DNA of 64,000 bases from Campylobacterales bacterium. GTDB taxonomy: Bacteria; Campylobacterota; Campylobacteria; Campylobacterales; Sulfurospirillaceae. Below, piece by piece: positions 18,364 to 27,232 of this stretch. Below the pieces are notes generated by a model. The model was given only the letters and a program-made list of their open reading frames with translations. It was not told the DNA's origin and did no database searches. Numbering within the stretch: the first letter of the stretch is position 1; every line of letters starts with the position of its first letter. The position numbers and the translations under genes are program-made. The stretch lies in NCBI GenBank assembly GCA_024280575.1, contig JAJRPV010000024.1, positions 1 through 64,000 on the forward strand, given 5' to 3'.

Positions 18364-18435
18364 TCACATCTCTCCAATTTTTTTGCAATTATATACAAAA
18401 TTGGCTAAAATATGCCAAAAACCTGAGGAATAAAT

Positions 18436-18987
18436 ATGCCAAACAGAGAAGATGCGTTTAAACTACTCAAAAAATACAATACTCATGCACTTGTAACTCA
18501 TGGGCTTTCGGTTGAAGGAGCTATGCGATACTTTGCAAGAAAGAGTGAAGAAGATGAAGAAAAGTGGGGAATAGTTGGACTTTTACATGATTTAGACTAT
18601 GAAAAATATCCGGATGAACATTGTCACAAAACAAAAGAGATTATGGAGCCACTTGGATATAGCGATGAAATAATCAGAGCTATAATGAGCCATGCTTATG
18701 GGATTTGTACTGATGTTGAGCCAATTTCTAAGATGGAAAAAACTTTATACGCTGTGGATGAATTAACTGGACTTATCACTGCTTGTGCACTTGTTAGACC
18801 TTCAAAATCTGTGATGGATTTAGAAGTAAAATCCGTTAAAAAGAAATTTAAACAAAAATCTTTTGCTTCTGGAGTTGACAGAGAAGTGATAAAAAAAGGC
18901 GCTGATATGCTTGGTATAAGTTTGGAGGAATTAATAAATGAAACCATACTTTCTCTAAGAGCTATCGCACCAAGTCTAGGACTTTAA
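18436..18987 (+). CDS. HD-domain phosphohydrolase-like protein
   Basis: The 183-aa protein has an HD-domain metal set: THGLSVEGAM (~19), LLHDLDYE (~52, the HD pair), DEHCHKT (~62) and SHAYG (~84), then DELTGL (~107). This small type is often annotated as an HDIG-domain hydrolase; the substrate is unknown. It is followed one base later by the chalcone-isomerase-like gene, implying co-transcription. Confidence 0.8.
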   Translation: MPNREDAFKLLKKYNTHALVTHGLSVEGAMRYFARKSEEDEEKWGIVGLLHDLDYEKYPDEHCHKTKEIMEPLGYSDEIIRAIMSHAYGICTDVEPISKMEKTLYAVDELTGLITACALVRPSKSVMDLEVKSVKKKFKQKSFASGVDREVIKKGADMLGISLEELINETILSLRAIAPSLGL

Positions 18988-18988
18988 A

Positions 18989-19540
18989 ATGAAAAATATT
19001 TCTAAATTTTTTATGATTTTAGTCATGCTTTCAACTCTTAGTTTTGGGGTGAAAATTTCTGGTATAGATATGCCTGATGCTATGATGCAAAATAATCTAA
19101 TTTTAAATGGTGCCGGCGTTAGAAGTAAATTTTTCTTTGATTTATATGTCGGAGGGTTGTATCTCAAAGAAAAAAGTCAAAATGCTACCAATATTATTAA
19201 TTCAAACATGCCAATGGCAATAAAACTTCATATAACCTCATCTTTAATAAGCAGTAAAAAAATGCAAGATGCCACTATGGAAGGATTTGAAAATTCTACC
19301 GACAATAAAATGGAACCCATAAAAAATGAAATAGATCAGTTTATAAATGTTTTTAAAAAAGAGATAAAAGATGGGGATATATATGATTTTATTTATAAAA
19401 ACAATAAAGTATCTATCTATAAAAATACAAAATTAATCACAACAATAAAAGGTTTAAAGTTTAAAAAAGCACTTTTTGGTATCTGGCTATGCAACAAACC
19501 TGCTCAAGAAAGCCTAAAAAAGAAGATGTTAGGAATTTAG
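18989..19540 (+). CDS. Chalcone isomerase-like periplasmic protein
   Basis: A signal peptide (residues 1-21, ending LSFGV) precedes a bacterial chalcone-isomerase-like domain: LNGAGVRSKFFFDLYVGGLY (~39) and the C-terminal FGIWLCNKPAQESLKKKMLG. The bacterial members are usually exported and are thought to bind lipid-like ligands rather than make flavonoids. The 3' end overlaps the convergent Fur-like gene by 12 bp. Confidence 0.8.
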   Translation: MKNISKFFMILVMLSTLSFGVKISGIDMPDAMMQNNLILNGAGVRSKFFFDLYVGGLYLKEKSQNATNIINSNMPMAIKLHITSSLISSKKMQDATMEGFENSTDNKMEPIKNEIDQFINVFKKEIKDGDIYDFIYKNNKVSIYKNTKLITTIKGLKFKKALFGIWLCNKPAQESLKKKMLGI

Positions 19541-19897
19541 ACACTTAGGGCAAATACCTTTTATAATGATGCTTTCTATTTTATAGCCGTCCATATTTAT
19601 GATACTTTTTTCGTCTAAACATGAAATTGTATTGCATTTTGTACATATAAAATGAGGGTGAAAATTTTGTTCTAAAGAGAAATATCTTTTTTTATCATTT
19701 GATTCAAAGCTTCTTATTATCGCACTATCTTCAAATCTTGATATATTGCGATAAAAAGTGGCTTTATCCATCAATAGTCTATCTTTTATGTCATCATAAG
19801 ATATAGGCCTATTTTGCTCCACCAAAATCTCTAAAATCTCAACTCTTGCCGGAGTTAGTTTTAGGTTTTTTTCTTTTATTATCTGTTCAACTTTCAT
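19529..19897 (-). CDS. Fur-family transcriptional regulator
   Basis: The 122-aa protein has the Fur winged helix (KLTPARVEILEIL, then DKATFYRNISRFEDSAII) and a C-terminal part with two CxxC zinc pairs (CTKC and CPKC). It is shorter than Fur proper and the regulatory histidine cluster is thin, so it may be Zur- or PerR-like. It lies 25 bp downstream of napD on the same strand and may be co-transcribed with the nap operon. Metal or peroxide specificity cannot be read from sequence alone. Confidence 0.85.
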   Translation of the reverse strand: MKVEQIIKEKNLKLTPARVEILEILVEQNRPISYDDIKDRLLMDKATFYRNISRFEDSAIIRSFESNDKKRYFSLEQNFHPHFICTKCNTISCLDEKSIINMDGYKIESIIIKGICPKCLNS

Positions 19898-19922
19898 AAA
19901 TCAGATTATAGCAAATAATTTA

Positions 19923-20306
19923 CTAAACTTTAGTTTTTTCCGCAAATTCATATATATCTTTCTTTTTTAAATCTCCATTATATACAACTGTTGACGGATC
20001 TATCTTAGTTGTGTCTTGGTCAAGAACTTTTGGAACTGCATCTGCGTTTTCTAAAACTCGCATATGACGATCAAGCTCATCTTCACTATAGCTCATCTGC
20101 ATATCAGCAGCTATTATGTGAGGAATAGCCTCTATAACTCGTAATTTAGCTAATTCTTCTGATACATCTTCACCCTCGATAGTTATGATAATTTTTCCAC
20201 TCTTATCAAAAAAATGATAATCACAAACTTCACATTGCTTTAGGCTCTCTATCACTTCTTCTACATGTTGTGGCAAAGTCTGCACTACTATACTTGATAT
20301 ATTCAT
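19923..20306 (-). CDS. napD: NapD, NapA maturation chaperone
   Basis: NapD binds the twin-arginine signal of NapA and holds the apoprotein until the molybdenum cofactor is inserted. The N-terminal ferredoxin-like beta-alpha-beta segment is recognisable (ISSIVVQTLPQHVEEVIESL, then CDYHFFDKSGKIIITIEG). At 127 aa it is longer than E. coli NapD (~87 aa), with a C-terminal extension of ~40 residues as in other Campylobacterota. It is last of the nap genes. Confidence 0.88.
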   Translation of the reverse strand: MNISSIVVQTLPQHVEEVIESLKQCEVCDYHFFDKSGKIIITIEGEDVSEELAKLRVIEAIPHIIAADMQMSYSEDELDRHMRVLENADAVPKVLDQDTTKIDPSTVVYNGDLKKKDIYEFAEKTKV

Positions 20307-20307
20307 T

Positions 20308-21258
20308 TTAATTCTCCAATTTCCAAAATTTTATTTTGTTTTTACTTGATGTAAATATAGATTTATTGCCGACAAAAATGATATTTGATATCGTACTTTT
20401 ATCACCTACTAATCTATATAAATTACTTTTACTATCAACATCAAAAACCGTTATATTGTTTGCAAAATCGCTAGGATATGCACATAATTTACCATTTTCG
20501 CTTAATCCCACACTATAAACCATAAAATCTGCAGTTTTATAATAAGCCATTGAGCCATTTTCTTTATAAATACCACATCTTCTGTCTTTACTAGCGACTG
20601 CAATAGTGTGATTTTTATAATCTACCTGATATACATTATCCAAATTTTGACCATCAAAGGTTTTGATAATTTTTCCACTTTTTGTATCTAGCAGCGTTGC
20701 TCTGCCGCTTTCATCACTTAAAACCATCTTGCTTCTATCCTGACTTAAAGCAAAGTCAGAAAATTTTGATTGCGAAATCTGCTTATCATATATAAATTTT
20801 TTATTTTTCAAATCATATAAAAGCACTCTTGAGCTAAGCAATGCTAAAATAATTTTATCTTTTGATATAAATTTAGCCTTTACGATTGGAAGTTTATCTT
20901 TTTTATCAAAAATAAGATGATTTTTATTTTGATAGTGGAGATAGGCTCTGCTAAAACCCTCTTCTCCTTGAGACACAAAAAGCAATCTGTCTCCATCTTT
21001 ATCTATGGAAAAAATTCTTGTATCACTAATACTCCCAAGGAAATCCTTAATCTTGTCAAATTTTATAACTTTTTCTAGTTTTTTCGTTGTTATATCAAAA
21101 ATTTCTACTATACTGCTATCGGTCGAAGCATAAATCTTTCCATCACTCACCATCATAGCTAGTATATTACCGTCAACGCTAAGAGTATATTGTGAATTGA
21201 TATCTTTTGCAAATAGATGTAAAAACAAAATCAGACACAAAATAAAAAGTTTTCTCAT
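20308..21258 (-). CDS. napL: NapL, periplasmic WD40-like nitrate reductase accessory protein
   Basis: A signal peptide (residues 1-17, LILFLHLFA) is followed by about 300 residues of repeated beta-propeller-like strands with motifs such as ATLLDTKSGKIIKTFDG and ITVFDVDSKSN. NapL is found in Campylobacterota nap operons; its role is not settled. The start forms ATGA with the upstream small gene, and napD begins two bases after the stop. Confidence 0.85.
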   Translation of the reverse strand: MRKLFILCLILFLHLFAKDINSQYTLSVDGNILAMMVSDGKIYASTDSSIVEIFDITTKKLEKVIKFDKIKDFLGSISDTRIFSIDKDGDRLLFVSQGEEGFSRAYLHYQNKNHLIFDKKDKLPIVKAKFISKDKIILALLSSRVLLYDLKNKKFIYDKQISQSKFSDFALSQDRSKMVLSDESGRATLLDTKSGKIIKTFDGQNLDNVYQVDYKNHTIAVASKDRRCGIYKENGSMAYYKTADFMVYSVGLSENGKLCAYPSDFANNITVFDVDSKSNLYRLVGDKSTISNIIFVGNKSIFTSSKNKIKFWKLEN

Positions 21259-21521
21259 GTGATTGCTTCTTTGTCATATCTTTGTTGATATTTGGCTATC
21301 TCTATCCTTACTTCTTCAAAATGCTCAATTGTTACATTATCATCTTTTTTCCATGCAACCTCTATATCTCCGCCATAATCATCACCCATCTGTTCAACTG
21401 CATCTTCATATTGATTTATATCGCTACATGTAGCGGTTCTATTTTCTAGCGTATCTACTAATTCAATATACCAGCCTCCTAGTCCATTTTCTTTAATAGT
21501 TGATATAAATTTTACTGCCAT
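21255..21521 (-). CDS. Unknown small protein inside the nap operon
   Basis: From the ATG at 21521 this encodes 88 aa, acidic and soluble with no signal peptide, opening MAVKFISTIKENGLGGWYIE. The longer frame to 21581 lies inside napF and is less likely. It overlaps napF by 10 bp and napL by 4 bp, so it is translated as part of the operon. I do not recognise the family; the usual Campylobacterota order puts napL directly after napF. Position suggests a role in Nap assembly or electron supply, but nothing in the sequence proves it. Confidence 0.7.
   Translation of the reverse strand: MAVKFISTIKENGLGGWYIELVDTLENRTATCSDINQYEDAVEQMGDDYGGDIEVAWKKDDNVTIEHFEEVRIEIAKYQQRYDKEAIT
21422..21435. repeat. 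CTACATGTAG dispersed palindrome, copy in the small nap gene
   Basis: The perfect palindrome CGCTACATGTAGCG, with compensating outer bases, is read as Ala-Thr-Cys-Ser. Confidence 0.65.
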
Positions 21522-22006
21522 TTTGTCACCTTTATCGCTTCTGTTGGACACACATTTACACAAAAACCACAACTTGTGCATTTTTCCATATCTATCTCAG
21601 GTCTAAAGAGTCCTAGAAAAATTATAGCATCTTCCAAGCATAACTCTTTACAACTAAAACACATAGTCTTATGCCAACTAATACATTTTAACATATCTAT
21701 AGTAATTTTTGCATTAATATCTTTTTTACTCTCTACATGTAGAACATCAAATTCACAAGCTTGTGCACACTTATCGCAATATGTACATCCACCTTTAGAA
21801 CAATCCAAAATAGGAGTTTTATCATCCAAAATAGTGATAATATTCTCTTCACAAACCAAAGCACACTTGCCATCACAATTCAAACAATTATTTAAAAAAC
21901 TGTTTTCATCCTCAAAATAAGGAGGTCTTAAAGTTTCAATTCTCTCTTGACCTCCTTTTTTAAAAGACGATACAAGAGAGCCAAAAAGCTCTCTTTTTTT
22001 CATCAT
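21512..22006 (-). CDS. napF: NapF-type polyferredoxin
   Basis: The 164-aa cytoplasmic protein carries several Cys clusters: CLNCDGKCALVC (~37), CTYCDKCAQAC (~75), CFSCKELC (~115) and the canonical CTSCGFCVNVCP (~143). NapF is thought to handle electrons or Fe-S steps for NapA on the cytoplasmic side. It overlaps napB by ATGA and the small unknown gene by 10 bp. Confidence 0.88.
   Translation of the reverse strand: MMKKRELFGSLVSSFKKGGQERIETLRPPYFEDENSFLNNCLNCDGKCALVCEENIITILDDKTPILDCSKGGCTYCDKCAQACEFDVLHVESKKDINAKITIDMLKCISWHKTMCFSCKELCLEDAIIFLGLFRPEIDMEKCTSCGFCVNVCPTEAIKVTKWQ
21731..21744. repeat. CTACATGTAG dispersed palindrome, copy in napF
   Basis: CTCTACATGTAGAA keeps the full 10-bp core and is read as Leu-His-Val-Glu on the coding strand. 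Confidence 0.6.
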
Positions 22007-22626
22007 TTTACTGTATTTACTCCCTGATCAAATGTATTTATAAGATTAGATTGATTCATCTGCTTCTTATTCATATAATCTGGTGTAAAAGTATTGCCGA
22101 CCAATGGCTTAGCATTTGATTGAACAACATGACATTGCGTACAGTTATATCTTCCTGCATACAATTTTCCATGAGTTGGAGTTGCAAAAACATCATTTGC
22201 ACCACCATTTGGTCTTGCAACAATCTTGCCTTTTTTAATAAGCTTGACATTTTTAGCAATTAGCTCAGTTGGTCTGAAGTTCATAAAGTGTGATTTTGGA
22301 ATTGCTGTTGCATGAACACTTGGTGCAACTTCTGGCATATGGCAACCCAAACAAGAATTGTTATTTTTGGTGATAGGCACCAACCCATCTACACTGTGAG
22401 GAATAAGTGGTGGAGCATTATCATATGATCTCTCAATCGTTTTAGCATTTCCTGGTGCAGCTTCTGCATATGTAACCTTATGAAGTTTGATTGTATTTTC
22501 ATTTTGGACATTAGCTTTTCTTAAACTCAAAGACTCATCGCTAACGCTAGAGTTTACCGTAGCACAACCTGCTACAAAAACTCCGACTATTGCGATACTA
22601 AGAGCGATTTTATTCATTTTATTCAT
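22003..22626 (-). CDS. napB: NapB, diheme cytochrome c subunit of nitrate reductase
   Basis: NapB passes electrons to NapA in the periplasm. Two CxxCH heme sites are visible, CLGCH (~92) and CTQCH (~162), with histidines in HSVDG and HFMNF as likely distal ligands. The N-terminus ends in VAGC, a lipobox, which suggests membrane anchoring rather than a soluble periplasmic form. The start at 22626 overlaps the napH stop and has GGAGAG upstream; a second ATG nine bases later is possible. Confidence 0.93.
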   Translation of the reverse strand: MNKMNKIALSIAIVGVFVAGCATVNSSVSDESLSLRKANVQNENTIKLHKVTYAEAAPGNAKTIERSYDNAPPLIPHSVDGLVPITKNNNSCLGCHMPEVAPSVHATAIPKSHFMNFRPTELIAKNVKLIKKGKIVARPNGGANDVFATPTHGKLYAGRYNCTQCHVVQSNAKPLVGNTFTPDYMNKKQMNQSNLINTFDQGVNTVK

Positions 22627-23443
22627 TATTTATCTCTCCTTTTTTATTATTATTTTCAACTTTTAAAAAGAAACCAAGGGCATTATCTTTGCAAACATCT
22701 ATGCACCTTCCGCAATTTGTACACTCGCCGGAAGTTACCGGAATAGAAACTTTATCTATCATATGCAAAACCTGTACTTCGGGGCATACTATTTTACACT
22801 CCATACATCCCGTACATGCCTCGCTGTCGTGTTTTACTTTCAGTAATCTAAACTTTCCGATTATTGAGTAAAATCCACCAAGCGGGCAAATATGTCCACA
22901 CCAACCGTTTTTTAGCACAAAAAGGTCAAACAAGTACAGTATCACTACAGCTGCCCAACCAAATCCCATACCAAAGATAAGTCCTCTGTGAACCATTGAG
23001 ATTGGTGATATAAATTCAAATGCCGGTATAGCTAAGAAAAAAGATATAATCAGGCTTATAAGTAAAACCCAATATCTCAAATTTCTACTTGAGGGCTGTT
23101 TTTTTGCAACCATATCAAAGCCAAATTTTCTTCTTGTCCAATTTGCTGCGTCAGTTATTATATTAACCGGACAGACCCATGAGCAAAAAGCTCTACCCCC
23201 CAAAATTCCATAAAATAGGAAAATTATCACAGCTCCTATAAGAATATTTGAAGAAATAACGGCACCTGCAACAAACATTTGAAGTACGGCATAAGGATCA
23301 CTAAGAGGAATTTTACCAAAAACAACTGATGTGCTTAGATTTCCTACTAAAATCTTCCAACCATAGTAATTACCTGCAAAATAGAGCAAAAGTATAGATA
23401 TTTGAACAACTCTTCTTAAGATTAGATATTTAACACTACTCAT
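22619..23443 (-). CDS. napH: NapH, membrane ferredoxin-type quinol-side protein
   Basis: The 274-aa protein has four membrane segments, two CxxxCP motifs facing the cytoplasm (CSWVCPV and CGHICPLGG) and two [4Fe-4S] clusters (CTGCMECKIVCP and CTNCGRCIDVC). With NapG it moves electrons from menaquinol towards NapB and NapA. It overlaps napG by 8 bp. Confidence 0.94.
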   Translation of the reverse strand: MSSVKYLILRRVVQISILLLYFAGNYYGWKILVGNLSTSVVFGKIPLSDPYAVLQMFVAGAVISSNILIGAVIIFLFYGILGGRAFCSWVCPVNIITDAANWTRRKFGFDMVAKKQPSSRNLRYWVLLISLIISFFLAIPAFEFISPISMVHRGLIFGMGFGWAAVVILYLFDLFVLKNGWCGHICPLGGFYSIIGKFRLLKVKHDSEACTGCMECKIVCPEVQVLHMIDKVSIPVTSGECTNCGRCIDVCKDNALGFFLKVENNNKKGEINNE

Positions 23444-24317
23444 CTAATAATCCTCCTAAGTTATTCAACTTATCAACAGCTTTTTGCTTGCTTCTCTCAT
23501 CTATCGTATGGATAGATTTAGCACCACCTACTCTTTGCTGATCATTTGAATCCCACCCTTTTACATAATGAGTTCCAACTTCTCCCATAGCATATTCTCT
23601 CGGAAGAACAAAAATTGCGGCCTTTTCAACTACACAAGCCTTTTCACACAATCCACAACCTGTACATATATCACTATGAACAACCGGTAGTAGAAATGCA
23701 TGCTTGCCTGTCCTTTTATTCATTTGCATATCAATCGTCAAAGCTTTACCTAACAGTGGGCAAGCCCTGTAACAAGCGTCGCATTGAAGTCCCCAATAAG
23801 CGATACAGCTCTCTTTATGCACGACGGCTAGTCCCATTTTTGCTCTGTTTATATCTAGTTTTTTAGTTTTTTTATTTATCAAACTATTCAAATCTAAAGC
23901 ACCACTTGGACATGCCGGCACACAAGGTATATCATCACACATAAAACAAGGATTCTCTCTTGCTATAAAAAATGGGGTGCCTAGAGGCTTATTGTCTCCG
24001 GGTTTTGCAAGTCTGAGAGTTGGCTCTTTTGTGCCAATTCTTTTGCCTTTCTCGTCATAAATGATATTTCCATCTCTATTACGACAAGCTGCAACACACA
24101 AACCACATTTTATACAAGTTTTGAGAAAATCATTCTCTCCTAGAGCACCCGGGGGTCTAAGTAACAATCTATTTGCCTTAGCTTCATCCACATAAGCACT
24201 CCAAGCGAGTCCACCTAAGATTGCAAGACCGATATTTCTAGTTGTACCTAAAAACCCTCTCCTACTTTCGCTAAGTGGCTGTCTGTATGATTTCACCTTT
24301 TTTTGTTTGCGATTCAA
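23436..24317 (-). CDS. napG: NapG, periplasmic ferredoxin-type protein
   Basis: A twin-arginine signal (ESRRGFLGTTRN, residues ~17-28) precedes four [4Fe-4S] motifs, such as CIKCGLCVAAC, CFMCDDIPCVPACP and CTGCGLCEKAC. NapG is exported folded and sits with NapH in the quinol dehydrogenase module. It begins 13 bases after the napA stop. Confidence 0.95.
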   Translation of the reverse strand: MNRKQKKVKSYRQPLSESRRGFLGTTRNIGLAILGGLAWSAYVDEAKANRLLLRPPGALGENDFLKTCIKCGLCVAACRNRDGNIIYDEKGKRIGTKEPTLRLAKPGDNKPLGTPFFIARENPCFMCDDIPCVPACPSGALDLNSLINKKTKKLDINRAKMGLAVVHKESCIAYWGLQCDACYRACPLLGKALTIDMQMNKRTGKHAFLLPVVHSDICTGCGLCEKACVVEKAAIFVLPREYAMGEVGTHYVKGWDSNDQQRVGGAKSIHTIDERSKQKAVDKLNNLGGLLDE

Positions 24318-24330
24318 AATTTACCCTTTT

Positions 24331-27156
24331 TTATACTTTATATATCTTAACGGCACATTTTTTATAGTCAGTTTGTTTTGACATAGGACAAGTTGCATCA
24401 AGACACACTTTATTTATCAAAATCTTTTCATCAAACCAAGGAATAAACACCAACCCTCTAGGAGGTCTATTTCTTCCTCTTGTTTCGACTCTTGCTCTTA
24501 CTTTTCCTCTACGACTTTCAACCCAAGCCAAATCACCTCTTTTTAAGCCTTTTTCTTCAGCATTTTTCGGATGCATATAACACAAGGCTTCAGGAACTGC
24601 TCGGAAAAGCTCAGGTACTCTCATCGTCATCGTGCCACTATGCCAATGCTCAAGCACACGACCTGTACACAACCAAGTATCATATTCGCTATCTGGCATT
24701 TCCGGTGGATCCATATATGGTCGAGCAAAAATTTTCGCTTTATTTTTTAGTGCTTTTTTACCTCTTGACTTATCAGGGCCTCTCAAGTCACCTTGGAGTA
24801 AGTTTTTGGCAATTGGACCATAAAATGCAAAATCTGCATCAGGACCGGCAAAATGCTTAACATAAGGATCATATTCGCCATTAAATCTCCAAAGAGTCTC
24901 TTTACCGTTTACTACTGGCCATCTTAAGCCTCTAACTCTTTGATAAACATCAAATGGAGCCAAATCATGTCCGTGACCTCTTCCAAAATCTGCATACTCT
25001 TCCCATAAATATTTATGCAAAAAGAAACCATATCCCTTAAAGACTTTTCCATCGCTTCCCACAACATTTCTTTCATCTCCAAAGACTTCGGAATCATCAT
25101 AACCTCTTTGGATTGGGTCGTTTACACGATCCGCCTTAAATGCTTTAGCTCTGTCATTTGCAAATAGGACATCAAACATAGTAGTATCCCCACTATATCC
25201 CATTGCTCTCGCATCTCCTCTGACATCTGCTAACTTCTTACCGTTTCTAAGAGTATATGGGCCCCATAAATCATCAACTGTAAATCTTTTAGAAAGCTCA
25301 ACCCATTGCCAAGTATCACTCATGGCATCTCCGACAGGAAGTACTTGCTGTCGCCAATGTTGGCTTCTTCTCTCAGCATTTCCATAAGCTCCCCATTTTT
25401 CATAAATCATAGCACTTGGAAGCACTAAATCTGAAACCATAGCTGAAATTCCCGGATAGCCATCACTTGTAACTAAAAAGAAATCTTCTATCTCTCTTGC
25501 AGCTTTAAGCCAATGTTTTGCGCTAGCACTATCCTGATATGCATTGCATACATTTACCCATGCAAATTTTATAAATCTATCTTCTATATCTCTATGAATT
25601 TGCATAATATGTTGATTTCCAACAGGATTTAGTGTATTTTCAGGTATATGCCATCTTTTTTCAGCAATAACTCTGTGTTTTTTTACTTTTACCATAAGGT
25701 CTGCTGGAAGTCTATGACAGAAAGTTCCAACCTCTCTTGCAGTACCGCAAGCACTTGGTTGTCCTGTTAGTGAGTATGCGCCATTTCCTGGTTTTGCTTG
25801 TTTATTTACTAAAAAGTGAGCATTATATGAAAGTGTATTTACCCAACTACCTCTTGTATGTTGGTTCATACCCATTGTCCAAAAACTGACAATTTTTCTG
25901 TTTTTTTCTACATAATAACTTGCCAATCTTTTTAATTTTGCTTTATAGACATCTAGTGACTCATCAGGGTCGCCTTTTGAAACTTTTGCAATATAATCAA
26001 GGGTATAAGGCTCAAGTGATTTTTTATACTCTTCAAAACTAATAAGCCAGTGTTTTAGAGTACCGGCAGTATTTTTCATCATATCACCCTCTTTGTAGCC
26101 ATAAGGCTCAAGTGAAGGTGCTTCTCTAAAACCTACTTTTTTACTCATCTCTTTTTTTATAGTTTGCATCTCTTTTGCATCATATCTTCCAGCTTTTAAT
26201 GAAGGCTCACCGGCTCTTCTCATGCCATATCCAATATTCACAGGACCTACCGTAAATACAATATGTTTTTTTATAAAATCCCAGTCAATTGCTTCAGGAT
26301 GATTATAAACTATCTCTCTTGCTACATAATTCCATAAAAGAAGATCTGTTTGAGGTCTAAAGATGATAGTATCATCAGCCAAATCGCAAGTTCTATGAGT
26401 GTAAGTCTGAATACTTACAACTTTAACACGATCTGGATTACTTAATTTTCTATCTGTGCATCTTGACCAGAGAATTGGATGCATCTCTGCCATATTTGAG
26501 CCCCATGCGATGATAGTATCAGTCAATTCTATATCATCATAACAACCGCTTGGCTCATCTATTCCAAAAGTCTGATAAAAACCAACGACCGCACTTGCCA
26601 TACAGTGTCTAGCATTTGGATCAATTGCATTACTTCTAAAGCCGGCTGTCATCATCTTCTGAGCAGCATAGCCTTCCATAATAGTGTATTGACCACTAGC
26701 AAAGACAGCAACTGCTTCAGGTCCGCTTTTCTTTAGTGCATACCTGATGTGTTTTTCCATCTCATCATATGCTCTTTTCCAACTAACAGGTGCAAATCTA
26801 CCGTGTTTATCAAACTCACCCTTGTCATTCATTCTTAAAAGTGGAGTTGTTAATCTATCAGCACCATACATAATCTTGGCATTAAAATAACCTTTAATGC
26901 AGTTTAAACCTCGATTTACCGGAGCAGCGGGGTCTCCCTTGACAGCAACAATCCTTCTGTCTTTACCTTCTCCTTTAGTGGCCAACATAATTCCACATCC
27001 CGTACCACAAAAACGACAAGCTGCTTTGTCCCATCTCCAACTACTCTGAGTTGTATCAGCAGCAGCCTTTACCTCATCAGGTATAGAGATTCCTACAGCA
27101 GCAGCCGCACTAGCAGCAGCAGTCGACTTTAAAAAGTCTCTTCTTGAAAGTGACAT
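24331..27156 (-). CDS. napA: NapA, periplasmic nitrate reductase catalytic subunit
   Basis: NapA reduces nitrate to nitrite at a bis-MGD molybdenum centre. The protein (941 aa) has a Tat signal ([13 protein letters not shown], residues 4-16), the cluster ligands [11 protein letters not shown] and NCIKG (~47-85), and the Mo-coordinating Cys in [11 protein letters not shown] (~182). It is about 110 residues longer than E. coli NapA, as in other Campylobacterota. A strong AGGAGG site precedes the ATG. It heads the structural operon napAGHBF-X-napL-napD. Confidence 0.97.
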   Translation of the reverse strand: MSLSRRDFLKSTAAASAAAAVGISIPDEVKAAADTTQSSWRWDKAACRFCGTGCGIMLATKGEGKDRRIVAVKGDPAAPVNRGLNCIKGYFNAKIMYGADRLTTPLLRMNDKGEFDKHGRFAPVSWKRAYDEMEKHIRYALKKSGPEAVAVFASGQYTIMEGYAAQKMMTAGFRSNAIDPNARHCMASAVVGFYQTFGIDEPSGCYDDIELTDTIIAWGSNMAEMHPILWSRCTDRKLSNPDRVKVVSIQTYTHRTCDLADDTIIFRPQTDLLLWNYVAREIVYNHPEAIDWDFIKKHIVFTVGPVNIGYGMRRAGEPSLKAGRYDAKEMQTIKKEMSKKVGFREAPSLEPYGYKEGDMMKNTAGTLKHWLISFEEYKKSLEPYTLDYIAKVSKGDPDESLDVYKAKLKRLASYYVEKNRKIVSFWTMGMNQHTRGSWVNTLSYNAHFLVNKQAKPGNGAYSLTGQPSACGTAREVGTFCHRLPADLMVKVKKHRVIAEKRWHIPENTLNPVGNQHIMQIHRDIEDRFIKFAWVNVCNAYQDSASAKHWLKAAREIEDFFLVTSDGYPGISAMVSDLVLPSAMIYEKWGAYGNAERRSQHWRQQVLPVGDAMSDTWQWVELSKRFTVDDLWGPYTLRNGKKLADVRGDARAMGYSGDTTMFDVLFANDRAKAFKADRVNDPIQRGYDDSEVFGDERNVVGSDGKVFKGYGFFLHKYLWEEYADFGRGHGHDLAPFDVYQRVRGLRWPVVNGKETLWRFNGEYDPYVKHFAGPDADFAFYGPIAKNLLQGDLRGPDKSRGKKALKNKAKIFARPYMDPPEMPDSEYDTWLCTGRVLEHWHSGTMTMRVPELFRAVPEALCYMHPKNAEEKGLKRGDLAWVESRRGKVRARVETRGRNRPPRGLVFIPWFDEKILINKVCLDATCPMSKQTDYKKCAVKIYKV

Positions 27157-27218
27157 TCTTACCTCCTATTGAATTTTTTATCATTTCAATAGTATCATTA
27201 AGTAAGTTTGTTTTTCTA

Positions 27219-27230
27219 TGACTTAAGTCA
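27219..27230 (-). promoter_or_regulatory. FNR-type palindromic operator upstream of napA
   Basis: TGACTTAAGTCA is a perfect 12-bp palindrome centred about 68 bases before the napA start; in context the coding strand reads TTGACTTAAGTCAT, close to the FNR consensus TTGAT-N4-ATCAA. A GATACT hexamer at 27196-27191 would be a -10 element and would place the box near -41.5, the class II position. The adjacent Crp/Fnr protein has the matching recognition residues. Confidence 0.6.
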
Positions 27231-27232
27231 AA

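Noticed and set aside
19898-19922. Promoter or operator between napD and the Fur-like gene
   Set aside because: The 25-bp gap shows no clear -10 or palindrome; co-transcription with nap is simpler.
22071-22259. Minus-strand 62-aa ORF inside napB
   Set aside because: It is out of frame within a gene that has both heme motifs intact; a shadow frame.
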